NCBI GenBank assembly: GCA_021432605.1
Contig: MU271152.1
Location: 496,001-560,000, forward strand
Source of the DNA: Coniochaeta sp. PMI_546
Lineage: Eukaryota > Ascomycota > Sordariomycetes > Coniochaetales > Coniochaetaceae
Length of the DNA stretch: 64,000 nt
Direction of reading: 5' to 3'
Shown here: positions 10,660 through 23,331 of the stretch, one piece after another
Position numbering within the stretch: the stretch's first letter is position 1
Layout of the letters: every line of letters begins with the position of its first letter
Position numbers and translations under genes: made by a program
The notes under the pieces: model-generated
Seen by the model: only the letters and a program-made list of their open reading frames with translations
Databases searched by the model: none
Told to the model about the DNA's origin: nothing

Positions 10660-11561
10660 TCTGAGTGAGACTCGTATGTACACAAGGTACACCGAAAGTT
10701 AGAAAAAACATTTACCTCACAAGGGAATATGAGTTCGAACCAACGCCAGGCTCAAGAATACGGAGTTTTCTCAAAAATGATTATACTAGCAACCCCCATG
10801 ATCCAATGTCAGCCTGGCGCGGCGGCCATGGCTTGTGATATCCATGTCTGCGAGCCCAGAAGGCAAACAACAGATCATGACGTAGAACTACACTTAGAAC
10901 TTCCCAAAGTAGCGCGATGCTACCACGGTAATCACGGTTGAAGTGTTGCCGTCCGGAATACCCACTCCAGCCAATGCGACCGTCGACGTGTTCCTGCAGT
11001 CGCACTGCCATGTCAATCAACCGTGAGTGTGTGTGCTCAAACAGCGTTCATGTCCAAGTTTATGATGAAAGGCGTTGACAGACGTCACGCTGCAGGGCCC
11101 TAACCGTACTTTACCCCTGGTCTGGCCACCCACACTGGCCAATCAAGAAGCGTGAGGAGCAGTGTCCATGTCCCTTTACAGGACCCCTGTCGACCGCTTG
11201 TCCTTTTGTGGCAGCTCACCCCGGTTCTGGCTGGTCGACATGACTGCATCCAAACAAGGTACGAGAGCATGGGAGAACCAGGAATTGGTACACTACCATG
11301 TAGTAGGCAAGGACTGGACTGGTTGCCGTCAGGTTGCCATCATGGTTTAGTCCCGTCTATGTATACAGCGGCTGTAATATGAACGGGAAGCACCCCTACT
11401 ATGGAGAGAGGCTGTGAGCTGTCTTTTCTTAAATCGCCGAATGTTCCTTTCGCCCAAGTTGCGTGTCGTCAAGTCAACTCTCCACAATCGTTGTTAACAC
11501 TCGCTGCTCTACGCTCGTTCAACTGCAAGTACGTGTAGTCGTTGCTGAGGAGCCGCTCGCC
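10660..11561. other. shared divergent promoter of the A1-like and mucin genes
   Basis: A 900-bp interval between two genes transcribed outward, both encoding cell-surface proteins. No gene is visible, and the short frames in it are inconsistent with splicing. Plausible site of co-regulation. Confidence 0.6.
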
Positions 11562-13327
11562 ATGATGTCGCCGTTGAGCACGTGGGCTTCGGCGCTCGGG
11601 CTGCTAACGCTGTGTCTCAGAGGGTCGTTGGCCGAGGGTATGAGACTCAACATTCCAATCTCAAGTAAGACATTCTGAAGCATTCTCAGCTAACAACACC
11701 CCAGAAGAACTTGTGGGACGCCATGCTCACTCACCGCACGCCAATACAACCGTCTATGATCCAGCATGCACCGCGAATGTCACAGTTTATGACACGACCA
11801 CCGTCGTAGTAGCGACGACGGTAGATGTAACTCATGTGCTGGACATCTTCGTCAATAGCACCACAACCAACATTGTCGCGGCATACGTGACCGAATACAC
11901 AACCAATACTCTCCATTTTACCGAATACACGACCACCACGCTCCATTACACCGTCAACGTCACGGAAACGGAAGTGGACTCGACCACCCTGACGGATTCA
12001 ACCACTGTAACTACCACGGGCGTCACCGGAGTGACCGTGACCACAACCGGGACCACAGATACGACAGTCACGACTACGGGCGTCACTGGAGTGACTGTGA
12101 CGACCACGGGGACCACAGACACGACGGTCACAACTACTGGCGTCACTGGAGTGACCGTCACAACTACGGGCGTTACTGGAGTGACCGTGACGACCACGGG
12201 GACCACAGACACGACTATCACAACATCTACGACCACGACCACGACCCTGTTCTCCACCACCTACGAACCATGCCCGAAATCGTGCAGCATGTACGTTTCT
12301 GCCAGATCCTGATTTCACGATGATCATAGTGCTGACATTGCCTCCAAAGCTCTGCCGAGACGGTCAATCTCTACTATTGGCCAACGAACAGGCCATACTC
12401 TTACCCAACTACTTGGGTTGACACTAGTCTGGGCTACACCTTGTAAGTGCTTCCTGCTTTCCCATTGCACTGCAGGATCCACGTGCTGACTACTGCGAAA
12501 ATAGCACCTCACCATCGGTGTACATGTATATCCCGAGCGCCAAAGGAATCAACACCCTCGGGCAGCCGGCGGGCCCGTCTACCTCAAAATGGATCCTTCC
12601 TCTAGACCTCTACGAGGTTTCGACCATTGCCAACGGCACGGGATCCACAAGTCAGCTCAACCTCGCTGACCTTGGCACAAACTGCCCCCGAACAGCCGAC
12701 CCGACTGCGATCGTCACCATGGTCGACGCTGCCTGCGACCCCATCCTCGCGGCTCCGAAGCAGGTAAGCTCGTGGGCGTACCCGTGCAACGCCTGCGGCC
12801 GCTTCGGTCTCTTCGACCCGCCATATGCGGTCCCCACCCTTACGGGGAGTCTCATCGAGCCGACGACAGTCGTGGTGCCCTCACCGATCACCATCACAGC
12901 CGCCCCGACTCCCACCCCTACCTCCGCTCCTCCCGTGGGTATTTTGTTGGTCGTCTACTATTCCGACGGCAAGCCGGTGGCCACGGCCACGATTACCACT
13001 ACCGGTATCAGCGGCACGGTCGTCAGCACCATCAATGTTCCCGCCGCAGCTACGAGCACGGCTCCCGCAGCGACGACCAGCTCTGCGCCCCTCCAGACGT
13101 CGGCGGAGACATCTGCTGCCTTGTCTTCCGCATCCACCTCACCTCTGTCCTCAACATCCACCTCCCGCCTGACCTCTCAGTCTGCTTCGGTATCAACCAC
13201 CTCGCCGGCAGTCATCTCGTCGACCTCCAGCTCGCCATCAGTCGTGGCCACAGCAGGGGCCGCGAAGGCGACTTATGGCCTCGAATGGCTGCTTTCGAGC
13301 ATTGTCATTGCAATCTTCCTGCTTTAA
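11562..13327 (+). CDS. secreted Thr/Ser-rich mucin-like protein with GPI-type C-terminus, four exons
   Basis: Exons 11562-11637, 11705-12290, 12350-12442, 12505-13327; 525 residues. The signal peptide is in exon 1 (SALGLLTLCLRGSLAE). A Thr/Val-rich region (about residues 40-190) carries seven decapeptide repeats. It is followed by a Cys-containing region through YYWPTNRPYSYP and WAYPCNACGRFG. A long Ser/Thr/Pro/Ala stalk ends in a hydrophobic tail (EWLLSSIVIAIFLL) with no charged residues after it, as in GPI-anchor signals. The protein probably sits in the cell wall or outer membrane leaflet and is heavily O-glycosylated. An alternative first donor at 11665 keeps the frame but would leave only a 40-nt intron, so I prefer 11638. 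The family function is unknown. Confidence 0.85.
12010..12219 (+). repeat. seven 30-nt coding repeats (two decapeptide types)
   Basis: Type A encodes TTTGVTGVTV and type B TTTGTTDTTV (last copy ends in I). The order is A B A B A A B. Differences between copies are mostly third-position changes (ACC/ACT/ACG, GGC/GGG), so the protein repeat is kept better than the DNA. Confidence 0.93.
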
Positions 13328-14501
13328 GAGGCACCTGTGCAAGAACGAGTCTTGAATAGGGGGTTTAGCTTGAATAATTGTAATTACACAAAACGCATTA
13401 ATGACGATTCGCTTCTTCCGGGCGGATATATGAAGGCATCGGGATATACAGGGGCGCCATTGATTTGAATATAAAATACCCTTTCACTTTTTACCCTTGT
13501 GGCCAGTAGCTTCAGCATCAGTGAGTGTCGACTAGTGAGCAACATCATAAGAGCGATAGGACCGTTGATGAGATACATCGCTGTTGTGATCGTGTAGAAA
13601 TTGTTACTCTTGAAATGAAACACCAGACCACCTACAAGTCATTTTATCGTCTATGTGTACGGGCTGAGACTCGGTTGAATGACTTTTAGAGTAGAAGGTA
13701 TCTCGAGACGGTGCTGTTTAGACTTTCTCTACCGTACCTCAAATAGTAAGGAGTACCTAGGAAGGAAGGAAGGATTCAGCAAGCACGACTAGGTAGTACC
13801 GGGTATCTTCCCACATCCGAGGGTGAGGACAGTTACGACTGAGGTAAGGTTTCTTGTCTCTACATGCCAATGGAAACTAACATATCTTACTCATCCTATC
13901 AATGACCTGCTCCTTCCTCCCGTGCGGTAAGTAGTGCCTGGGGCGGAGATGTCGGAAAGCTTACTTAGTTCTTGGCAAGAAGACACGAGTCACTACCTCC
14001 TTGAAGCAGCGAGAGCAAGGGACTCGGAGAAGAGAGTGATGGATCCTACGAGACAACTCTGAATATTCCATCCATGACCGTGGAAGATAAAGACAAGACG
14101 AGGGCGAGGCAAAGACTAGACTTTGGCTCGTTGAAGCGGCTTCACAGTATTATATATCAGACTTCACGATGCTCTAACATGAAACAACTCTATCCAACTT
14201 TTTCCCCCAACTGTAATTATGCCCACCTCGAACAAACCCCCTCGGGTCAGCAACCAAGTCAATCATGTAAATTCCAGTTTTCCCTCCTTCCTCAATCTGA
14301 TCCCCGAACCAAGCATATTAACAATCAGCAAACGAGTCTTGTACGTCTCCTCCCCAACCGACCCATCCCAGTCTCCCAGTCGATTTCGTCAACACCTTCC
14401 CGTCGGGCCAGAGCTGTACCTAAGCCAGCCCTGAGCAGCCGACGACATAGCCACCAGGGCCCCCTTTCGCGCACTCCCCAAGGCAGCCAAGGGCATGGCC
14501 C
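13328..14501. other. intergenic, convergent 3' regions
   Basis: Lies between the mucin (+) and the Ecp2-like gene (-). No gene supported. Around 13740-13780 there is a cluster of AAGGA/GTACCT-rich short repeats; the rest is featureless. Confidence 0.55.
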
Positions 14502-15164
14502 CTACATGTGATAGATACCCCAATCCACAATCCGCTGACGGCCGCGGTAATCTAGGCACTCCATGATGCCCCTGGCCCCGATCAGACCGTTCGCGCCGAA
14601 CTTGTCGATAGAGTCGTTGATGATATCAATAATGTCCTCGTGGCCGATGTACGTCTTGATCTCGCCAGGCGAGATGGGGTGCCCCTGCACACCGAAAGCA
14701 CACGTTCCGTAATCGGCAATGCGTCTCTGCTTGCCCAGGAACATGTCGATATCCCACCGCCCGCTGTAGGCAATGTTGGACGCGATGTGCAGGCAGTCCT
14801 CGATCCGGGGCGACGCACGGCTCGTCCGGTCCTCGAATGTCGACAGGCCGCAGTAGCCGTCGCCTGTGGTCTTGACGTCTTGGTAGGACGGCTTCGTGTC
14901 ATCTGCGGCGGGGTCCTGGGAGGCTTCTGCCTGCTGAATGGGGATGTCGGTCTTGGTACCGTCTACGGTGACGACCACCGTGGCTGTTGCGTCAGCAGGC
15001 TTTGGGTCAGCAGGCTCCGGCTTGGCTGAGACCTTTGGGATGGAGGTAATGGGGAGCATGGTCCGGGTCACGCCATCTATAACCGTCTCGAACGCGTCGC
15101 TCAGGTCATATTGAGGCGCCGCAAGAGCGGAGACCGAGAGCATCAAGAGCACCAGGATATGCAT
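14502..15164 (-). CDS. secreted Ecp2/Hce2-like effector protein
   Basis: 220 residues, single exon. I chose the Met at 15164 because it begins a clean signal peptide (HILVLLMLSVSALAAPQ); the in-frame Met 36 codons upstream would bury it. A Lys/Pro/Asp-rich spacer (residues about 45-100) precedes the Hce2-type domain: a YCGLSTFEDRTS start, SPRIEDCLHIASNI in the middle, and YGTCAFGVQG, the usual Cys positions of Ecp2 homologues, with a further Cys in GIMECLDY. Known family members are secreted by plant-associated and other fungi and several act on host cells; many are conserved in saprotrophs. The role here is unknown. A T-rich TATA-like element lies about 95 bp upstream of the start (15258-15266). 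Confidence 0.8.
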   Translation of the reverse strand: MHILVLLMLSVSALAAPQYDLSDAFETVIDGVTRTMLPITSIPKVSAKPEPADPKPADATATVVVTVDGTKTDIPIQQAEASQDPAADDTKPSYQDVKTTGDGYCGLSTFEDRTSRASPRIEDCLHIASNIAYSGRWDIDMFLGKQRRIADYGTCAFGVQGHPISPGEIKTYIGHEDIIDIINDSIDKFGANGLIGARGIMECLDYRGRQRIVDWGIYHM

Positions 15165-15900
15165 GGTGAGGACGTAAAGGCTATTGTTGTATCGCGGTTG
15201 AACTGTTAGTCGTTTTTGCCACAGGTGTGGTAGAGTCACAACCCACAGCCTGGGACTGCTATATAAAGACAAGATTGAGGCAAGACTGAGGGCTGTTAAG
15301 TATAAGGGTCAGGAGGTTTGGTAGCTCTGTGTTCGACGATACGAGTAGAGCACTTTGTGGGAGAAACGCTTGCCTTTTGTGTGCTGCCTCTGGTCTCCCA
15401 GTCGACTCTACCTGTCTAATCCGCAACAACGACACTCACGTATGTTCCTCTGGACCGACATGGATCGACTAAACCTAAGGCAAAAAGGTTTGCCCAAGCA
15501 ACCGCGAAAGCTCGATTTCCAAAACACCGTACGCCTCATCAACGCCGTGCATCGGCAGACCCGAGCAGGAATGGAAAGCCGATCGCAAACCCTATTGCTC
15601 CATGCAGACCCTAACCCAAAAGCATATGCATATCAGAATCAGACGCCACGGCCATTTCCCGATCAGACGCTTCCAAGACGTAAAGGCTACACCCCGTCTG
15701 TAGATCCGTAGACCAGACCCCATGAAAGGCAAAAAGCTCCAAGCTGAAACATGGTCGACGCCGTATCGTATGTATCGTATGCAAACCTTGACCCGAGGAA
15801 ATTGTTGCCGCAAGAGTATGCTTGCCTCCACGCAGCAAGGCTTACGAAGCCAAAGTCTTCATCTCCATCATCATGAAAGAAGTTGCGGTTCAACCGACAT
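15165..15900. other. intergenic between phytochrome and Ecp2-like gene
   Basis: Contains the promoter of the Ecp2-like gene at its left end (15165-15300) and the 3' region of the phytochrome at its right end. The short frames around 15355-15711 are not supported as genes. Confidence 0.6.
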
Positions 15901-18900
15901 TTACTTCGATTTCGTGACACCTTTCCCCCTGCGTGCAAACCATCCTCCCCTCTCCCACTCGCCCGGAACATATAGCTCCTTATCCCTCACCTCGTCCTCG
16001 ACTGCACCCACCAGCAGTGTCTCAAACCGTTTGAAGTCGATAGGCTTCAGTATCCACCCGTCGAACCCTGCGTCGACAAGTATGTCCTTGTCACGCTCGA
16101 CAAGCGAGGCGGAAACAGCAATGACGGGTATCCGGCCATGCTTGGCCGCGATAGGCGACAATGGCAGTTTCAGCTCCCCTTCTCTTTGCCTAATCATCTT
16201 GGTGCTGGTCAGGCCGTCGACGATAGGCATCTAATGTTCAATAAATTAGTATACGTCGAGAGGTATTTGAGACCCGCGACGGACTCACCTGCATATCCAT
16301 TAAGACAACATCAAAGGTGTCCGACTTCTCTCTATATAGCGCCGCACACTCCTCGCCGTTCACGGCATGAAAGACTTTGTGCCCAGCCCTTTCAAGCCTC
16401 TTCCGAAGGATCGTCATGTTGATCGGGTCGTCCTCCGCGATTAGCAGGTTGAGCTCAACTCGCTTATCAGCTGGAGGAGGAGCCACAGCAGCCTGCTCGA
16501 TTGACCTTCTGGATACAGGTTCCGGCTTATCATTTAAAACGTTGGACTGATCTCGGTTGATATACGTCGCGGTTATGTCCCTGTACTCCTCGGTGTCCGG
16601 AACTTTAATCGGCTTGATCGGCGTGCTCGACTCGCTGACGTACGCCATGCCCGCGCCTCCGGATACACCGCTGTCAACCAACGGCCGAAGGTGCGAAGAC
16701 GGATTTGGACTTGACGCATGAGTCGACACGTCGAGCATATCGCTGGTTGAGTGGGTGAAAGCCGACACGGAGCCATCGACGTGCCGATCCGGAGTGTGGT
16801 GCCGATCCTGACCCACACTCCGGCTCGATATGGTTCTGTTCAGCGCCCTTCTCTGCGAGCCTTCGGAATCCTGTTTGACAATCGACACTGGGGACTGGAT
16901 AGCATCGATCAGCCGGTCCGCGTCGCTGGCCGTGCTTCTAGCACTGGCTCTGCTGATCGCGCTCCGCTGGCTTTTGATGCTTCCCGCCTCGTCAAAACTC
17001 CTTCGTTCCGTCAGCGTGCCGCCGCATCCAGGCATTGAAGTTGTACTCCCCCTGTCGACGAGGGTCACTTCGCCGTCTGTCGGCTTGGAAATAGGTGCAG
17101 ATACTGACGCCACGCTAGACGCCGTGATAGAATTCCTCGTCGAACCGTCCCCCACCTCGCTCGCTTCGTCGGGCCGGAGTTCGAACGGCAGCTGCATGAC
17201 GAAGCGCGACCCCTTGCCTTCCTTCGATTTCACACGAAGCTGCCCGTCCATGTTGCGGACGATCCTGGCCACAACGGCTAGGCCGAGGCCGAGTGTCTTT
17301 GCTGCCTGCGGCTTGCCATGTTCCTGCTCGCTGCTCGCTGTGTCGGGATCCAGCTCTGTCGTGACTTGCTCCAGGTCTCTGAACAAAGCATCGACCTTGC
17401 TATCGCTCATCCCTTTGCCGGTGTCTTCGACAGCAATCTCGACCTGCACGCGGTCGTCTTGTACCTCGGATACGTAGAGCTCGATCCGGACGGAGCCTTC
17501 GGTAGTATGTTGCACCGCATTCGCCGTGATATTGGTGACGGCCTGTCTGACGCGTCGTTGATCTCCATACACGTATTGTGGTAGGCCAGGATATACCACA
17601 ACGTCGTATGCAATACCTTTCCGCCTGGCATCATTTTCAAATGGCTCGGTAGCCTCGCGGATACAAGCCGGTAGGTCAAAGATCTCATCCTTGATAAGAT
17701 CGTTGCCCTCTTCCGTCGCTGTGAGGTCCAATAAGTCGTTGATGACGTAGATAAGAGATTTGGAGGCAGAGTGCGATCTCGCCAGATTGTCTCTCGTCTC
17801 TTGGTCCAGACTTCCTTCGAGTGCTATCTCGAGATAGTTGATGATGGCATTCAGAGGCGTGCGCACTTCATGTGCAGAATTAGCCAGTAGTAACCGCGTG
17901 AGCCGACTGTTCTGCAGCGCTGCCTCCTTCTGTCTCCACACCTCAATGAACTTGCCGTACACCAAGCACAAGACAGCAGAGGTCTCGATCTGTTCCTCGG
18001 TCCAGTCGCGGCACTTGCCGATGACGGTCTCGTGCCAGACGGCAAAGCTCTTCCTCGGCTCCAGGTAGCCCGCCGTGCCCTGCTGGATGATCTTCTCGTA
18101 TGGGTTGCCCGCCCACTTGACCTCGCGAACCTGCCCTCTCCGAAAGAATACTATGAAGTCGTTGCCACCGACACTCAACGGCACGTAGAGCAACCCGGCT
18201 ATGACTGAGAATCCGGGCGGATATCGTAGGTCGGGAAAATCAACCTTGACGTCTTGGGTCGAGATGACGGACGTGAACTTGCGCAGTCGGAGGTACTCGA
18301 GCATAGCCAATGCCTCCTGCGTCTGTTCGATCTTGCCCAAAATCTTTGTCTCCCCTCGTATAGAAAGCATGCCGAAGTCGGCATCGAACAGCTTCAGCAG
18401 GTCGTCGGACGAGGCGATTATATACCCAGAGGGATTCTTGTCCGTTGGCGCAGTGTTGATGAGCTTACGAGCCTGTAGCCTCGAGGCGTACGACAGCCTC
18501 TCGATGTTACGCGACGCGGTATCGCCGACCAGACGGCACATCTTGCGGACGGGGAAGGACACGCGCATGCCCTGGTTTCCGTACGAGTGGCATGCGATCA
18601 GACCCCAAAGTTCGCCAAATGCGTTGATCGATATCGACATGGAGGACCGCACGGCCATGTGGGCGAGGTATTTGAGGTGGATGGGAGACATGGCACGGAG
18701 GTAGGAATGGGTCATGTCCAGCGGGACTTCGAGATCCTCCACAGACCGGCAGACCATTCTTGCCGTCTCCATGTCTCGGTCGTAGAGGAGCCGCACCTTG
18801 TTGATTTTGTATAGGTCGCGCGCCTGCTTGGGGATATCGGCGGCCGGGAAGTGTAGACCCTTGTACAGGTCGCGAGTTTGGATGGGGTCGACAAGTTCAG

Positions 18901-20467
18901 TGACAACCTTGCCGTTGAAAGACGAGTCAAACTGATATATCATCACGCGGTGGAAGCCGGTCAGTTCCTTGACGATTCCGACTAGGATTTTAAGGAACCT
19001 TTCCAGATTAGGTGCCGAGGCGAGTTGTTCTTGGACCTGCCCCATAATGTCGAAAACCTGCATAGCACCCGCCTCACCCCTCCGCTTGCGTGCGCTCCTT
19101 AGCACCCTTAGAGGCTTGCTGAGGATCTCAGTGCTTTCTGTCAGCTCTTCCAAGGTCGGTTCCGATCGTAATGTGTCTTCGGGTGCGTCAGGCGTGAGTT
19201 CATCCGCGGGCCGTAGTGGGTAGTCATTATCGTCGTCCAATTCGAACTCGCAGATGATAAGGTCACGATGCACGGGGTTGATGTGAATCGCGCACCATAG
19301 CTTGACCGATTTCTTCTTAGGGGGGCGGATGGAGAGACTAAACACCTCCGGTCCGTTGAGCGAAGGGTCCGCATCCTCGTCTCTAATGAAGTCGATGTGG
19401 TCCAGGAGATTATCGGCCTGTGCATCGGTCAAGAGTTCCAAGAAGTTCCCAACCCGGAATAGTTCTTGCGGTGAGTAGCCGATAATCCGCTTCGAGTTCT
19501 CGCTGACGTAGCGTACTTGGAACGAACCATCGGCTTCTTCTCTCAGAGCGAGCAGTAACCCGAACGCCTGGACGGCACCGGGCGTGTGTATCGGCTCGTC
19601 CTCACATCTCTGCATTGTTCCGTCCCGCCCAGTGATGACCGCATGTCCTTCCTCGGTTACGATGTGCTTGAAGCGCAAGGTGTAGTGCGACTCGGGCAAA
19701 TCGGATATTGACGGTGTCTGCCGTCCCGTAGAACTCCCGGCATCGCGGTTATCGCTCTCCCTCGAACCTTCGTCGTCCTCCGGGTCGTTGACGTCGTCTG
19801 GAAGTCCATCCAGAAAGGAGGGAATGTGGGTGGCAGTCCCGCGCCGTTCCGCATCAGCCTGCACACTTGATTTCGAGCCCGAATTGGTCTGAAGCCGCAG
19901 CCGAGCCCCTTTGCCACCCTGCGTTGTGCTGGACGTCGGTGAGGCTATACTGTCACTTGTTGCGCTAACAGACCGTCCTCCAGGCACCGCAGTATTGAGC
20001 CTCGTATTGGGCGGCCGCACAGTGGCGCTCGGCGTGCTCTCTGGCGCAGTGCCTTCGAATTGAGAGGCTCGATCGTACTCACCCGACGTCCTGCTGGGGT
20101 CAACACTGACCACGGAGCGTACCGGGAAGACGCGATCTGTAACGTCCTGCTGGCCGCTGGCGTGGCCGAGTTGACGGTCTGAGGATGTGCTCCATGACGA
20201 TATTGTCCCGCTTGGGGGCACAGAAGAGTAAGAAGAGCTGTTGTCGTTCGTCGTACTCGCGGTAGGCTCGTCCTGTGCCGTGGCAGAGGTCGGACTGGGG
20301 GCCGGGTGAGCATCGACTGGTGGGTTGACGATGGGAGCTGTGGCTGTTGTTACGGCCGAGGCATGGGCAATGGCGTCCTGAGCCTCACGCGGGGTCTGTG
20401 TGCGGTTGCTGCGTCGTTCAGGTTGTGGCTGAACATCCGGCTGGTCGCGATCCATGCCCTTCTCCAT
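15901..20467 (-). CDS. fphA: fungal phytochrome hybrid histidine kinase (FphA-type), two exons
   Basis: Red/far-red light sensor. Exons (minus) 16289-20467 and 15901-16230 with a 58-nt GTGAGT intron; 1502 residues. Order: a 265-residue Ser/Thr-rich disordered N-terminus; a PAS domain with the probable bilin-binding Cys288 in QRCEDEPIHTPGAVQAFG; GAF (LHFPAADIPKQARDLY); PHY with the tongue motif PRKSFAVWHE; a histidine kinase with H-box His866 (NSAHEVRTPLNAI), N-box (NITANAVQHT), and G-boxes (EDTGKGMS, GLGLAVV); a 200-residue Ser-rich linker; and a receiver with the acidic pair in LIAEDDPIN, phospho-acceptor Asp1391 in VLMDMQ, and the conserved Lys in ILKPIDF. Every key residue is present, so it should be functional. 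The intron falls just after the phospho-acceptor loop. Confidence 0.97.
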
Positions 20468-20896
20468 GGTCAGCCAGCCAGCTTGTCCTTGTAGTCAAGA
20501 GGCCAAGAGCACACGCAATATGACGCGCTGGGCCCCTATGAGTCGTTGCGCAGTGGCTGGAGAGTTTTAGAATTTACGTAGGGTGCCGCAATTGCTGGAA
20601 ACTTTGCGGGTTTGGCTTCCGGGCGGTGCGTCGGATCCTCAATCTGTGTTCCCCGTGAAGATGCCTGCAGATCCTTGTAATTCCTCAGTCGGCAACGATA
20701 AATAGTACCAAGGAACGGTTCTTCATTTCTTCCGTCTTGTCTCTACTTTGACAGGATGATAATTCGGTTCAAGACTCGGGTCATTTTTAGTCAAGCTGCC
20801 AGGGCTGCTCGAATCCAAACAGGGTCGGTCGATGGGAGGATCCGGGGCTGAACGAACTGGAAGCACTGATGCTCCTTTTCTTTAAGCCACAAGCTA

Positions 20897-20904
20897 AGGT
20901 ACCT
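20897..20904. repeat. AGGTACCT palindrome copy 2
   Basis: Perfect 8-bp palindrome about 430 bp upstream of the phytochrome start codon. Confidence 0.6.
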
Positions 20905-21501
20905 GATAAAATGGGCTACACTTACTGTGGAGAGGGTTCTAGTTTAGAATTCGGGGCCCTTCTTCCTCTGCGCTTGTAATGTACACTACCCAGTTATTTT
21001 ACTCGAGCTCGTTCAAAGTCTGTGGTGGTTTTAGAGGTGTACCTACAAGGGTACTGTATACCGCTATGATGCGCATGTTCCTGCCAGCTTTCACTGTGAC
21101 ATTATGACGATCAATGTCCTGAGAGAGCCAAGGGTGAGCCACACTGCCTACCGGATAATGAGATGCACGACAGGGGATCCTATACAACGCGGCTGTGTTC
21201 TAAATGTGTACTTCACATCTGCGGAGTACCTAAGCAGTACTGACTTGGAATGGCCACCACGAAACATCAATCGTTCTCCGACCGCGTGTAGGCTTACTCG
21301 CCTCTCACCAAAGGGGTCGATTTTCCTCTACCGCATTGTGTTTCCGGACTGACACGTATCTCAGGGCTTTGTCTGAGCTTTCGTCACTGCTCTTGTACGG
21401 AATATGCACTGCAACAAGTGATGACGTAGTTTGTTTCGCAGACTCCGGGAATGTCACACAGCGTCATGAGCGCCGCCTACGTGTGTACACTACACGTTAT
21501 A

Positions 21502-21509
21502 AGGTACCT
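21502..21509. repeat. AGGTACCT palindrome copy 3
   Basis: Here the palindrome extends to 10 bp (AAGGTACCTT). Confidence 0.6.
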
Positions 21510-23331
21510 TACCAATCCCAGCCGAAATTCGATCAACAGTCTGCAGAGCATGCGTCTCCCCAGAGGGGCAACTAAACCAAAAATTATGGCTGGTCTACAC
21601 GTGTACAATTCATTACATGTGTAGATGTGTATACCAGCAATATGTTTACGGTGCAAAAGTGCAGGATGGGATTTTCGGGATGGACAAGTGCAAAAGACAA
21701 ATAGCAAATTGACAAGATTCCCATCTCTGTGACATATCCTCTTTGTCCAATTGGCCAAGAACAGGAAGATCGTCGTTTCCATGGTGTCCATTTCCTTTCC
21801 TGACTCGGCCATGATCTGCAACCTGGGTTTATTTATCCAATGTTTGTTCTTTCCTGATACAACAGATCCCTCGAGCCCCTCAGTGGCTCTCTCTTAAGTG
21901 TTCCACAAGCTGAACGTGGCGACATGGCAGCCTCGATATGCTTAGAACACTGTATGTATACACTTATGATAGTCGAGGTACTGTAGACAAGTACGCGAAG
22001 TCTGCACAGTGCGTTAGCATTACCGCAGTAGGTCGTCAGGGTCGTGAACCACACAATAAGTCGTGGCCTGCAGATCGACATACCGGCAATCGTGTCAAGA
22101 TGAACCATACGATCCGATTTTCCGACCTTTCTATAGCTTCAAAGACCCTGGGGTAACTATCTGCAATGGCCTCGATCGCAGGGGCACTTGCAAAAGGGAC
22201 ACAGCCATGTGATGATAACAAGAAGTCAGCTATAGAATGTTTCCCCTTTCCCCCCCGCTCGTAGAGTTAAGGTAAGCCTCTTACACAACTGGGGTATCAA
22301 GCAAGTCACTGCATAAGTCTTCTCTTCTTTGAAGCCTCATTGCGATGAATGGCACATTGAACAGGTCCTGGCGTTAATACCTTCTGTGTCAGGTGCTGAT
22401 CGTGCCTGGGGTGGATTGTCAGAACTCTGCGGACGCCAATACACTCAGTACCTCCTTCGCCAGTCGTTGCACAAGGTCGAGAGTCTCGGGTGTCGCCTTG
22501 TGGTCGCTCCAACCACCAGCCTTGGACCACCAACCTTGGACGAGGCAGAGAGACATGGTGCTGGCTGGTGCTGGCTGGCACTGGCATGACTCGGCTTTCT
22601 CACACTTACCCTGTCTCGCCAGGACTATACGGTACTGATAGGGAACTGTCACATGGACCTCATATAGCCGGTTACATTTAGCTGGCGTTTGTCGCCGAGG
22701 CAGTGGAAGACAGTGAACTCCAGTTGCACAAGCGCGCCGTGTGTTCTGCGTGATGAAGGTTTGGCAAGTCCTGCGGTGTACGGAATGACCCTTTGGTAAG
22801 TTTGAGAACCTTGGCATCATATTGTACAGGTAAACTGAGCACAACAGGACGATGGTACTCCTTTGACTAAGTGCGTATTGCAGCTAGTCAAGAGTCTGAT
22901 ACGTGCTTCAGAACTTTACAGTCCGATGCTTTTGCGGTGCAATGACCACTTATGTGGCTCTGTTCGAACGACAACAGAAAGCTGTCAGATAGGCAATGAC
23001 GGCGATAGCCACTCCATCGTCATCTCGTCACTCAGATCTGAAGCATTTAGATATCCTCGCCTGGCTGTTGCTGAAGCATTGATTCTTGACAGACCCAAGA
23101 GCGACGTAAACAGGAGCGACCTAAACAGGGGCGACGGCTTCACTAGCCTTGGCCTTGAACCAAGACGCTCAGGAATATGATGTCCGTTGAAAGCTCCTTC
23201 GAGCTACGCCATGTAAAGTCGGTGACAACCACAAAAGGTGCGACAATGGGAATGAACTTGCAGTGAAGAGAGTGTGTGTACACAGTAAGTAGCTGGCACA
23301 CTATGCATTTTCACCTCCTATCGAACGCTTC

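Larger units (their letters stand above)
20468..23331. other. gene-poor interval upstream of the phytochrome
   Basis: 2.9 kb without a supported gene. It is richer in A+T than the flanking genes, with numerous scattered GGTAC and GTACA words. It includes two copies of AGGTACCT (20897-20904, 21502-21509) and direct near-repeats such as GTAAACAGGAGCGAC / CTAAACAGGGGCGAC at about 23106-23137. It probably holds the phytochrome promoter at its left end. Confidence 0.55.

Noticed and set aside
14074-14511. 145-codon plus-strand frame
   Set aside because: Pro/Ser/Gln-rich with no motif; lies in the convergent 3' region between the mucin and Ecp2-like genes.
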